From NCBI GenBank assembly GCA_023387085.1, contig JAEWIL010000003.1:1-13350 (forward strand): a stretch of DNA of 13,350 nucleotides, read 5' to 3'. Both the position numbers and the translations under genes were made by a program. This document shows, one piece after another, positions 6,607-13,088 of this stretch (position 1 is the stretch's first letter; each line of letters opens with the position of its first letter). Below the pieces are notes generated by a model. That model was not told the DNA's origin. It did no database searches and saw only the letters and a list, made by a program, of their open reading frames with translations. This DNA is from Pseudomonadota bacterium (lineage in GTDB: Bacteria > Pseudomonadota > Alphaproteobacteria > Sphingomonadales > Sphingomonadaceae).

Positions 6607-7182
6607 TCAGACGGCGTGGACTGCCGTTACCTCGGGCACATAATGTTTCAAGAGGGACTCGATGCCATTCTTGAGCGTCGCAGTCGAGGACGGACAGCCG
6701 GCACACGCACCCTGCATCTTAAGATAGACGTTGCCCTTGTCGAAGCCGCGGTAGACGATATCGCCGCCGTCGTTGGCGACCGCCGGGCGAACGCGCGTCT
6801 CGATCAGGTCCTTGATCTGGTCGATGATGTCGGCGTCGGCGGGATCGTCGGCGAAGCCTTCCTCCTCGCCGGGCACCGAAATCCCCGCCGCGCTCGCCGC
6901 ATTGAACAGCGGCATGCCGGCGAGGAAATGGTCCATGACGATACCGAGCACGTCGGGCTTCACGTCGACCCATTCTGCGCCCGGCGCGATCGTCACCGAT
7001 ACGAAATCGCGGCCGAAGAAGACGCCGGTCACATCGCCCAGCGTGAAGAGCGCGGCCGCGAGCGGCGAGGCCTCCGCCTCCTCGGGGCTGGCGAAGTCGC
7101 GGGTTCCCGTTTCCATCACGGCGCGGCCGGGAAGGAATTTGAGCGTCGCCGGATTGGGCGTCGATTCGGTTTCGATCAGCAT
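6607..7182 (-). CDS. nfuA: NifU family Fe-S cluster carrier (NfuA-like)
   Basis: A 191-residue scaffold or carrier that delivers 4Fe-4S clusters to target enzymes. The N-terminal Nfu_N domain starts LIETESTPNPATLKFLPG and covers about residues 1-90. The C-terminal NifU domain (about 118-191) has the cluster-binding CX2C motif at C160 and C163 (GACAGCPSS). I prefer the ATG at 7182 because it matches the N terminus of relatives; an in-frame ATG at 7191 would add three residues, and neither has a clear Shine-Dalgarno. It is the first gene of the minus-strand cluster, 24 bp before rutE, and is divergent from the DUF429-like gene. MiaB further down the cluster is a two-cluster Fe-S enzyme and a plausible client. 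Confidence 0.93.
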   Translation of the reverse strand: MLIETESTPNPATLKFLPGRAVMETGTRDFASPEEAEASPLAAALFTLGDVTGVFFGRDFVSVTIAPGAEWVDVKPDVLGIVMDHFLAGMPLFNAASAAGISVPGEEEGFADDPADADIIDQIKDLIETRVRPAVANDGGDIVYRGFDKGNVYLKMQGACAGCPSSTATLKNGIESLLKHYVPEVTAVHAV

Positions 7183-7245
7183 AGGGCGCATGTGGGACGC
7201 AATGCGCCTTTGTGCAAGATGGGCCGCGTCGGCTAGAGCCCGCTT

Positions 7246-8118
7246 ATGCGCCGTTTCAATCATTTCGCCGCGCTCGACTGGTCGGGAGCGCGCGGGCCGC
7301 GCCAGCGCGGGATTGCGCTTGCGGTCGCGAGCGGCACGGCAGCGCCAGCGCTGGTGCAGCCCGGGCACATCTGGTCGCGCGGCGAAATATTGGCGTGGAT
7401 CGAAGATGTCGCGGCGTCTGGCGCCGATATGCTGATCGGCTTCGATTTTTCCGCGGCTTTCGCCTTCGCCGATTGCGGCGCCTATTTCCCCCTGTGGAAC
7501 GAAAGTCCGGCCGACATGCCCGCGCTCTGGGCGCTGGTCGAACGATTGGCGGCGGGCGATCCGCATTACGAGATCGGCGGATTCCTCGCGCATGGCGAAG
7601 CACGGCGCCATTTCCGCCACGGCCGCGGCGATGTCGGCGACCTGTTCGTGCCCGGCGCGGGACGACTCCGCGTCGTCGAACAGCATCAGCGGGCCACGAA
7701 ACAGGCTGCCAGCGTCAGCAATTTCAACCTCGTCGGCGCGGCGCAGGTCGGCAAGGCGAGCCTCACGGGCATGCGTGTATTGCACCGCCTGCGCGGAGCC
7801 GTCCCGTTCTGGCCGCTCGACCCGGTGCCCGCCAAAGGCCCGCTCCTCGTCGAAATCTATACCAGCCTTGCGGCGCGCGCGGCGGGCATGGCGGCGGGCC
7901 GTAGCAAGATCCGCGAGGGCTCGAGTCTCGACATTGCGCTCGCCGCATTGGGATCGCCGCCGGCTGGCCTTTCCGGCCCGATCAGCGACCATGCCAGCGA
8001 TGCCTTGCTGAGCGCCGCCTGGCTCCGCGCCATTGCGGGCGACGCCGCGCGCTGGTCGCCCACCGCACTCACCGACACGCTCGCGCGCACCGAGGGCTGG
8101 ACCTTTGGCATCATTTGA
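7246..8118 (+). CDS. DUF429-like protein, probable RNase H-like fold, unknown function
   Basis: A 290-residue protein with no signal peptide or membrane segment. The start FAALDWSGARGPRQRGIALA (7-26), GFDFSAAF (65-72), VEIYTSL (202-208) and DHASDALLSAAWL (248-260) follow the order of motifs in DUF429 proteins, which are predicted to have an RNase H-like fold. D11, D67, E203 and D252 are candidate acidic site residues. No biochemical function is established for the family. The ATG at 7246 has no clear Shine-Dalgarno. The gene is alone on the plus strand, divergent from nfuA across about 60 bp, and ends 19 bp before tRNA-Thr. The gene is certain; the family call is from recognition of motifs and is less so. 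Confidence 0.8.
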   Translation: MRRFNHFAALDWSGARGPRQRGIALAVASGTAAPALVQPGHIWSRGEILAWIEDVAASGADMLIGFDFSAAFAFADCGAYFPLWNESPADMPALWALVERLAAGDPHYEIGGFLAHGEARRHFRHGRGDVGDLFVPGAGRLRVVEQHQRATKQAASVSNFNLVGAAQVGKASLTGMRVLHRLRGAVPFWPLDPVPAKGPLLVEIYTSLAARAAGMAAGRSKIREGSSLDIALAALGSPPAGLSGPISDHASDALLSAAWLRAIAGDAARWSPTALTDTLARTEGWTFGII

Positions 8119-8137
8119 AGCAAAGGGCGCGTGACAT

Positions 8138-8213
<76 letters not shown>

Positions 8214-8225
8214 GTGTCCGCTGAT

Positions 8226-8243
8226 TCCGACGATGGGGTCGGA
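8226..8243 (+). terminator. Possible hairpin after tRNA-Thr
   Basis: TCCGAC (8226-8231) and GTCGGA (8238-8243) form a 6-bp stem with a 6-base loop in the 35-bp gap between the tRNA and the converging GH130 gene. A short T-containing stretch follows on the plus strand. It could serve both converging transcripts; the T-run is weak. Confidence 0.4.
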
Positions 8244-8248
8244 TTCGT

Positions 8249-9556
8249 CTAGTCCATGCTCGCGAGCAGCTTGTCCACCGTGGTCGTGGCGAACCCGATC
8301 GCGCTGTCCGAAATGCCATAGGGAATGAAGAGTCGTTCGCCGACCCGCACCGCGCCGCAGGTATAGACGACGTTTGGAACATAGCCCTCGCGGTCGCTTT
8401 CCGCCGCCGACAGGATCGGGCACGCGGTGCGCGCAAGGACCCGCGTCGGGTCGTCGCGGTCGAGGAGCGCGGCGCCAAGGCTGTATTTGCGCATCGCCCC
8501 GACGCCGTGGGTCAGCAATATCCAGCCGGCATCGCATTCTATCGGGCTGCCGCAATTGCCCATCTGAATGAACTCCCACGGGAATTGCGGGCGAATGAGC
8601 AACTGCCCTTCATCGTCCCAATGGTTGAGCCTGTCCGATGCGAGGATCGTTATATTCTTGCCATCCTGCCGCGCGATCATCCGGTACCGCCCGTCGATCT
8701 TGCGCGGGAACAGCGCCATCCCCTTGTGGCGTGCGGCAGAACCGATGAGCGGTTCGAGACAAAAATTGGCGAAATCGCGCGTCCGCATCAGTTCGGAGCG
8801 GATCGTCTGCCCCGAATAGGCGGTGTAGGTGCCAAGATATTCCTTCTCGCCATCGTCGTGGACGAACTGGACCAGCCGAAGATCCTCGAGTCCGTTGCGC
8901 TGCGCTTCGGTGACCGGAAAGAGTACGCTGTTCGAGATCGCGCTGCCCGGCTGGCGATGGACGAGGACCGGCGCGTCGGGCTCGGTCTGATGGCGGTCGT
9001 CGGCGACAGCAGCCATGGCCGGGCCCGATTGCGGCCAGAGATGGAAGTCGGCGTCCGGCCCGATGATGCCTTCGCGAAACGCGACCGAGGAAATATGCCC
9101 CTCGCCGACCGCCCGCATTGACATCACGAAGCGCAACTGGTCGCCCTCGATGCCGCTTTGGTCGGGATGCGGTACGATGCTGGGATTCATCAGCGCGGCA
9201 GCGGCGTAACTATATTCGTGGCAGAAATACGCGCCGATCAGCCGCTTTTTGACCGGTGAAACGCGATCGTCCTCAAGGCCCACATCTTCGGAAATTTCAC
9301 GATAGCGCTCGTCGAAAATCTGGCCGATCTGCCAATGACGTTCCGAAAAATCCTTCCAGATCAGCCCGAGTTCGAGTTCGGCCTGATCTTCGTCCAGTCG
9401 GATAATATCGGCCACAAGCTGTGCAGCGCGGGACGGTTCGGCCACGGTCGATTGCCAAGCCAAATGGAATGGTCGCAACACAACACGGCTGGGATCGGCC
9501 GTCAGCTTTTCGTGGAGAATATGTAACGGTGACGCCTCGGGTCGGCAGATCAGCAT
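8249..9556 (-). CDS. Glycoside hydrolase family 130 protein (mannoside phosphorylase/hydrolase-like)
   Basis: A 435-residue five-bladed beta-propeller enzyme of family GH130, whose members phosphorolyse or hydrolyse beta-mannosides. Signatures are NPSIVPHPDQSG (124-135), RAVGEGHISSVAFREG (148-163), GNCGSPIECDAGWILLTHGV (333-352) and the C-terminal propeller closure VRVGERLFIPYGISDSAIGFA. The RxxGEGHISS form points to the long-N-terminus GH130 type rather than the classical mannosyl-glucose phosphorylases. The precise reaction is not predictable. No signal peptide is seen, so it is cytoplasmic. I chose the ATG at 9556, which gives the N terminus with ADPSRVVLRPF; the frame extends 21 codons further upstream without better evidence. 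No glycosyltransferase or sugar transporter is adjacent. An exact EcfG-type promoter precedes it, suggesting stress induction. Confidence 0.9.
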   Translation of the reverse strand: MLICRPEASPLHILHEKLTADPSRVVLRPFHLAWQSTVAEPSRAAQLVADIIRLDEDQAELELGLIWKDFSERHWQIGQIFDERYREISEDVGLEDDRVSPVKKRLIGAYFCHEYSYAAAALMNPSIVPHPDQSGIEGDQLRFVMSMRAVGEGHISSVAFREGIIGPDADFHLWPQSGPAMAAVADDRHQTEPDAPVLVHRQPGSAISNSVLFPVTEAQRNGLEDLRLVQFVHDDGEKEYLGTYTAYSGQTIRSELMRTRDFANFCLEPLIGSAARHKGMALFPRKIDGRYRMIARQDGKNITILASDRLNHWDDEGQLLIRPQFPWEFIQMGNCGSPIECDAGWILLTHGVGAMRKYSLGAALLDRDDPTRVLARTACPILSAAESDREGYVPNVVYTCGAVRVGERLFIPYGISDSAIGFATTTVDKLLASMD

Positions 9557-9573
9557 GAATGAAGTCGACCTTT

Positions 9574-9596
9574 CTATCCTCCCCGCGACAGGATAG
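9574..9596 (-). promoter_or_regulatory. Hairpin in the 5' leader of the GH130 gene
   Basis: CTATCCT (9574-9580) and AGGATAG (9590-9596) form a 7-bp stem with a 9-base loop, in the leader expected from the promoter at 9631-9655 and 17 bases before the start codon. On the transcript the purine-rich stretch GGGGAGGA spans the loop and one arm. It could influence ribosome loading or stability. Confidence 0.4.
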
Positions 9597-9630
9597 GTTG
9601 GGGATCGCCTAACCGGCAAGGCGAAATGCT

Positions 9631-9655
9631 AACGCCGGGGTCCCGATGACGTTCC
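9631..9655 (-). promoter_or_regulatory. EcfG-type general stress response promoter upstream of GH130 gene
   Basis: On the minus strand GGAAC (9655-9651) is followed after exactly 16 bases by CGTT (9634-9631), an exact match to the alphaproteobacterial EcfG consensus GGAAC-N16/17-CGTT. Transcription would start near 9624 and give a leader of about 68 bases to the GH130 start. No other gene lies between. Confidence 0.85.
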
Positions 9656-9670
9656 CATGAGCTGCTCATG
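9656..9670. promoter_or_regulatory. Palindrome abutting the -35 of the GH130 promoter
   Basis: CATGAGC and GCTCATG are 7-base inverted arms around a single T, ending directly at the EcfG -35 element. Nearby AGCTGCTC (9660-9667) is repeated inverted as GAGCAGCT (9701-9708). It could be an operator for an additional regulator, or chance. Confidence 0.3.
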
Positions 9671-9737
9671 GTGCGGCTCATCGCGCGCGGATTACGTTCC
9701 GAGCAGCTGACGCCGGTGGAGGAAGGTCCCCGAAATC

Positions 9738-9791
9738 AAAAAAAAACCGGCGGAGATCCGCGCCGCGAGAACGGGCGAAGAGTTCCGCCGG
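9738..9791 (-). terminator. Intrinsic terminator for the DUF1328 transcript
   Basis: CCGGCGGA (9747-9754) and TCCGCCGG (9784-9791) are perfect 8-base inverted arms. On the minus strand the stem is followed at once by nine T (plus-strand A-run 9738-9746). The 29-base loop is GC-rich and can fold further. It lies 57 bases past the DUF1328 stop and separates that unit from the GH130 promoter. Confidence 0.7.
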
Positions 9792-9816
9792 ATCGTCGAA
9801 ATCGAGATGATGACCA

Positions 9817-9837
9817 GCGCCGAAGTTCATTCGGCGC
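9817..9837. repeat. Hairpin just downstream of the DUF1328 gene
   Basis: GCGCCGAA (9817-9824) and TTCGGCGC (9830-9837) form an 8-bp stem with a 5-base loop, 10 bases past the stop codon. No T-run follows on either strand. It may protect the short mRNA's 3' end, with true termination at 9738-9791. Confidence 0.5.
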
Positions 9838-9847
9838 CGTTTCGAAC

Positions 9848-10018
9848 TTATGGCAGGTTGGGGCGTCCGCGCCCAAAGAGGAATGCCACGACGAAAAGGA
9901 CGACACCGATAACCAGAAGAATCTTGGCAAAGTCCGCCGAAAGACCTGCGATGCCGCCGAAGCCCAGCAAAGCTGCAATCAGCGCGATAACGGCGAAGGT
10001 GATGGCCCATCTGAACAT
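9848..10018 (-). CDS. DUF1328 family small membrane protein (YtjA-like)
   Basis: A 56-residue protein with two hydrophobic helices, about residues 4-25 and 32-48, separated by a glycine/serine turn, ending in a short basic tail RGRPNLP. The start MFRWAITFAVIALIAALLGF and the GGIAGLSADFAKILL turn are typical of DUF1328, a family of tiny inner-membrane proteins of unknown function that is often stress-induced. Two ATG codons sit close together; AGGAG is 8 bases before the one at 10018, which also gives the family N terminus, and only about 2 from the one at 10024, so I use 10018. An exact EcfG promoter lies upstream and a U-tract terminator downstream, making a monocistronic unit of roughly 380 bases. 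Confidence 0.9.
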   Translation of the reverse strand: MFRWAITFAVIALIAALLGFGGIAGLSADFAKILLVIGVVLFVVAFLFGRGRPNLP

Positions 10019-10122
10019 TCTCATCTCTCCTTTTTTTTGGCGCGAATTCCCCTGCCCCGCGCTCGCACACCGGAACAACGATCATCGCTGCCGAAACAAT
10101 CTTTTGTAGTAGATGTGCTCTA

Positions 10123-10147
10123 AACGCCATTACCGCGCGAAGGTTCC
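10123..10147 (-). promoter_or_regulatory. EcfG-type general stress response promoter upstream of DUF1328 gene
   Basis: On the minus strand GGAAC (10147-10143) is followed after exactly 16 bases by CGTT (10126-10123). The expected start site near 10116 leaves a leader of about 98 bases before the DUF1328 start at 10018. It lies within the 171-bp gap between the DUF1328 and TetR genes; I see no convincing terminator for the TetR operon in that gap. Confidence 0.85.
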
Positions 10148-10189
10148 GGCTGCGTGCGGCAATGAGTATCAGGAGACTTGGCCCGCCCC

Positions 10190-10801
10190 CTATTCGGCTC
10201 GCAACATCCGCGCGGTCAGGCGAAACACGGCATCGGTGGAAACGCGCGTTTCTTCATAGAGCATTTCGTCGGCGGCAAAACCAAGTTCGACCGTCAGCCG
10301 CAACCGCTCCCACAATTCGTCGCGATCGGCGTCGGGAAGGTGACGGGCATAGGCTTCGACTAGGCGATCGGTCACATAGCGATGCGATTCGAGACGGATA
10401 TGCGCGAGTTGCGGGCTGGCGTGGAGCGCGCGGAGAATCCAGACCGCACCGGGCTCCGGGCGCGTCACCGCAGCCGTTTCACGCAGCAGCTCCTCGACAT
10501 TGTCGCGAAGCGCGTCGATGCCCCGATCGACATGACGGGCGATCCATGCTTCCAGCACATCGTTCTGCTTCGTCATCAGGCGCTGTCCAAGCGCCTCCAG
10601 CACCGCATATTTGTCCTTGAAATAGCGATAGAGTGCCGGGGGGGTCAGTCCCGCGCGGGCGCAGATCATATTGGTCGAAATGCGTTCGATGCCGACCTCG
10701 GCCAGGAGTTCGCCCGCGACGTCGAGCAGAAGGTCGTATGTCGCCTGCGCGCGCTCCTGCTTGGGCTGCGAGCGGGGATTGATCCTGGCGCGGGCGTTCA
10801 A
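10190..10801 (-). CDS. TetR/AcrR family transcriptional regulator
   Basis: A 203-residue TetR-family regulator. The helix-turn-helix covers about residues 41-62 (ISTNMICARAGLTPPALYRYF), followed by KDKYAVLEALG, typical of the family. The C-terminal ligand-binding region (about 75-203) is alpha-helical and unspecific in sequence. The start is a TTG at 10801, overlapping the transporter stop codon by four bases (TTGA), with AGGA nine bases upstream; no ATG is available before the HTH. It is last in the aldolase-transporter operon and most likely controls it, sensing a substrate or product. A ligand cannot be named. Confidence 0.92.
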   Translation of the reverse strand: MNARARINPRSQPKQERAQATYDLLLDVAGELLAEVGIERISTNMICARAGLTPPALYRYFKDKYAVLEALGQRLMTKQNDVLEAWIARHVDRGIDALRDNVEELLRETAAVTRPEPGAVWILRALHASPQLAHIRLESHRYVTDRLVEAYARHLPDADRDELWERLRLTVELGFAADEMLYEETRVSTDAVFRLTARMLRAE

Positions 10802-11949
10802 TTCGGCTTTTCCTGTGCTTTGCCCTGTCCGATTACCGGGCCGATCAGCGTGAGCAAGCCTGTAACAGCACAGGCCGCGCCAAACCAGAGCACCGGCCCG
10901 ACATCCTGCTCGCCGACCAGAAACGACGCCGCGAACGGCCCGAGGCTCGACCCTGTCAGCTGCGCGCCGCCGATCAGCATCGCGGCGCGGCGACGGGGAT
11001 CGGCGTCGATCAGGATCGGAACCTGGAAGGGCATGGCGAAGAGCCACAAGAAACCGAACATCGACGTCGCGACGAGGAAAGCGGCGGTCGATGGCGGCGC
11101 GGCCATGATCGCCAGCAACCCAAGATTGACGAGCGTGACCAAGGTCACGACGGCTTTCGCCGGCAAGCGACCGGCAAGCGCAGCTGCCGCGGCGGCGCCC
11201 GCAACCTGCATGGCCAGCGATAGCGGGGCGATCAGATGCACCGTCGCCGCATCGATACCGCGCTGCAGGCCAAGCGGTTCGACATAGACCCACACCGACA
11301 CGATGAAGGCGAGGCACAGCGTCACCCCGCAAAGCGCGACAAGACCGCGCACGGGGAGGCCGCCCCCCGCCGCTTCGCCATGATCGAGGACGGCATAGGC
11401 GCGCGGCAGCCACGGCAGCGCGACAAGACCGAGCGCGGTCACGAGCGCGAGCAGCAGGAAGCCGCCCGCCGACCCGAAGAGCGGAACAATCTTCAGCCCC
11501 AGCGCAGTCGCAAGCGCGAGCTGCGCAAGCGTCTGGAGCGCCAGATAGATGCCCGACCAGCGTTCGGGGCGCTGGGCACGGACGATCAACCCGATCGCGA
11601 TCCAGATCAGCACGCCCTCGCCAAACCCGGCGGCGATCCGCGCCGCGAACAGCCCGCCCTCCGATACATGAGGGGTGGCGAGATCCAGCGCCGCGACCCC
11701 GATCAACGCCGTCGCGGCGACCGTCGGTAACCGGTTTACCGGTAGCAGCAGACCGGCGGTCCCGGCAGCGATTCCCATTGCGAGCAATTCTGCGGTGGCG
11801 AGCAGGCCGAGCGCCCCCGTTGACAGCTTCGCCTCGGCGAGCAGCGCGCCGAGGAGCTGGGGCTGCAAGCCGGGGATCAGCACCCCGATCACGCCGACGA
11901 CCATCACCGCCGCGGTCTCGCGCGCGGTGAACACGGCCGGCGCGGTCAT
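10798..11949 (-). CDS. Major facilitator superfamily (MFS) transporter
   Basis: A 383-residue integral membrane protein made almost wholly of hydrophobic helices, about 12, with short loops and basic residues such as RAQRPERWSG near the middle of the first half and DADPRRRA in the second, as in MFS carriers. The substrate is unknown; no drug-efflux signature is clear. The ATG overlaps the stop codon of the aldolase gene by four bases (ATGA), and its own stop overlaps the TetR start. The context suggests movement of a hydroxy amino acid, an aldonate or polyol, or a toxic relative of these. Length is slightly short but normal. Confidence 0.88.
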   Translation of the reverse strand: MTAPAVFTARETAAVMVVGVIGVLIPGLQPQLLGALLAEAKLSTGALGLLATAELLAMGIAAGTAGLLLPVNRLPTVAATALIGVAALDLATPHVSEGGLFAARIAAGFGEGVLIWIAIGLIVRAQRPERWSGIYLALQTLAQLALATALGLKIVPLFGSAGGFLLLALVTALGLVALPWLPRAYAVLDHGEAAGGGLPVRGLVALCGVTLCLAFIVSVWVYVEPLGLQRGIDAATVHLIAPLSLAMQVAGAAAAAALAGRLPAKAVVTLVTLVNLGLLAIMAAPPSTAAFLVATSMFGFLWLFAMPFQVPILIDADPRRRAAMLIGGAQLTGSSLGPFAASFLVGEQDVGPVLWFGAACAVTGLLTLIGPVIGQGKAQEKPN

Positions 11950-13088
11950 CGTGCCCGGCCGCGCGCGCTCACCGGCCAGATCGCGACGAGCGTGTCGCCC
12001 TGCACGACATGATAGTTGTCATAGAGGTTCACGGTCGGGTCGCAATGCGGCACCGTCAGGCTGACGGGGTCGCCGGGACGCAATCGCGACCCGATGTCGG
12101 GCCCGATCAGCGCGGCATGCTCGTCGCCCATGAAGACGAACATCGTCTCGACCGGCGCGCCGCGCGTCACCACCGCGACGCCGCCGTCGGTCGACAGCGA
12201 TTTGAACCCGGCATCGATCGTTACCAGCGCCTCGTGGTTCGCGCTGACCACGCGCGCATCGACCCCGAGCGACGGGGCAAACGGCGTGGTGGCGTCGCCG
12301 ATCAGGTCGCAATCGAGATATTGCTTGTCCATCAGCACGTACGAGCCGGTCTGCAGTTCGGTGAAAACGCCGAGATCGAGGTCGATCCGATGCGTTCCGG
12401 TGCCCGATCCGCTGATAATTTCGGGTGCATGCCCTGCGTCCGTCAGCGCGGCGACGACGCTCTCCAGATAGGCGGTTCGCTCGACGATCGCGGCGCGGCG
12501 TTCGGCATAATCCTCGACATGCTGCTGCATCCCGCAATAATATTGAACCCCGCGCAGACGCAGGTTCGGGAGGCCCGCGATGGCCTCCGCCAACTCGACC
12601 GCTGCTTCGGGCGAGGCGACGCCGGTACGGCGAATGCCGGGGTCTATATCGATCATGACGTCGAGCGAGGTCCCCGCTTCGGCAAGCGCCGCTGCGATGC
12701 GCCGGGCGACGTCGGGATTATCGACGGTGGCGATCAGTCCCGCGCTCCGGCCTGCGAGCGCCGCCAGCCGCGCGATTGCGGCGGGGGCGGTGATCGGAGA
12801 GGTGATGAGCAGGCCGGTGATCCCGCCATCGGCCAGCACCTCGGCTTCGCCGATCTTGGCACAGCAGAGCCCGACCGCGCCGGCGGCGAGCTGGCGCTTG
12901 GCGATATCTACGCTCTTGTGCGTCTTGGCGTGCGGACGCAGGGAAACGCCATGCGCCTTCGCGAGCGCCGCCATCGCCGCGATATTGCGGTCGAGGATAT
13001 CGAGATCGAGGACGAGGGCCGGCGTGTTGAGCGCGGCGCGCGAACCCTGCTGGCCGATCAGCGCACCGTGAAGTTCGATATCGTCCAT
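11946..13088 (-). CDS. DSD1-family PLP enzyme, D-threonine aldolase-like
   Basis: A 380-residue fold-III PLP enzyme with an alanine-racemase-like N-terminal barrel. The Schiff-base lysine is K55 in RPHAKTHKS (51-59). The metal site is in VPHCDPTVNLYD (346-357): H348 and D350 match the His-x-Asp ligands of D-threonine aldolases, whereas eukaryotic D-serine dehydratases have His-x-Cys. It would therefore split beta-hydroxy-D-amino acids into glycine and an aldehyde, possibly including D-threonine or 3-hydroxyaspartate. The barrel also shows NTPALVLDLD (21-30) and SGSGTGTHR (226-234). The ATG at 13088 shares one base with the upstream stop (TAATG). It is the second gene visible in a four-gene coupled operon. 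Subfamily is firm; the natural substrate is not. Confidence 0.9.
   Translation of the reverse strand: MDDIELHGALIGQQGSRAALNTPALVLDLDILDRNIAAMAALAKAHGVSLRPHAKTHKSVDIAKRQLAAGAVGLCCAKIGEAEVLADGGITGLLITSPITAPAAIARLAALAGRSAGLIATVDNPDVARRIAAALAEAGTSLDVMIDIDPGIRRTGVASPEAAVELAEAIAGLPNLRLRGVQYYCGMQQHVEDYAERRAAIVERTAYLESVVAALTDAGHAPEIISGSGTGTHRIDLDLGVFTELQTGSYVLMDKQYLDCDLIGDATTPFAPSLGVDARVVSANHEALVTIDAGFKSLSTDGGVAVVTRGAPVETMFVFMGDEHAALIGPDIGSRLRPGDPVSLTVPHCDPTVNLYDNYHVVQGDTLVAIWPVSARGRAR

Noticed and set aside
5971..7236. Plus-strand open frame (421 codons) opposite rutE and nfuA
   Set aside because: Spans two well-identified genes and their gap on the other strand; translation is Arg-rich and unrecognisable.
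6607..7992. Extended nfuA frame of 461 codons, as if a fusion protein
   Set aside because: The extra N-terminal part is antisense to the DUF429-like gene and resembles nothing; the family N terminus begins at 7182.
9675..9700. Another GGAAC on the minus strand (9700-9696), considered as a third EcfG promoter
   Set aside because: No CGTT follows at 16 or 17 bases.
10071..10096. Plus-strand GGAAC upstream of the DUF1328 start, considered as a divergent EcfG promoter
   Set aside because: The -10 position reads GAAA or AAAC, not CGTT, and no plus-strand gene follows.
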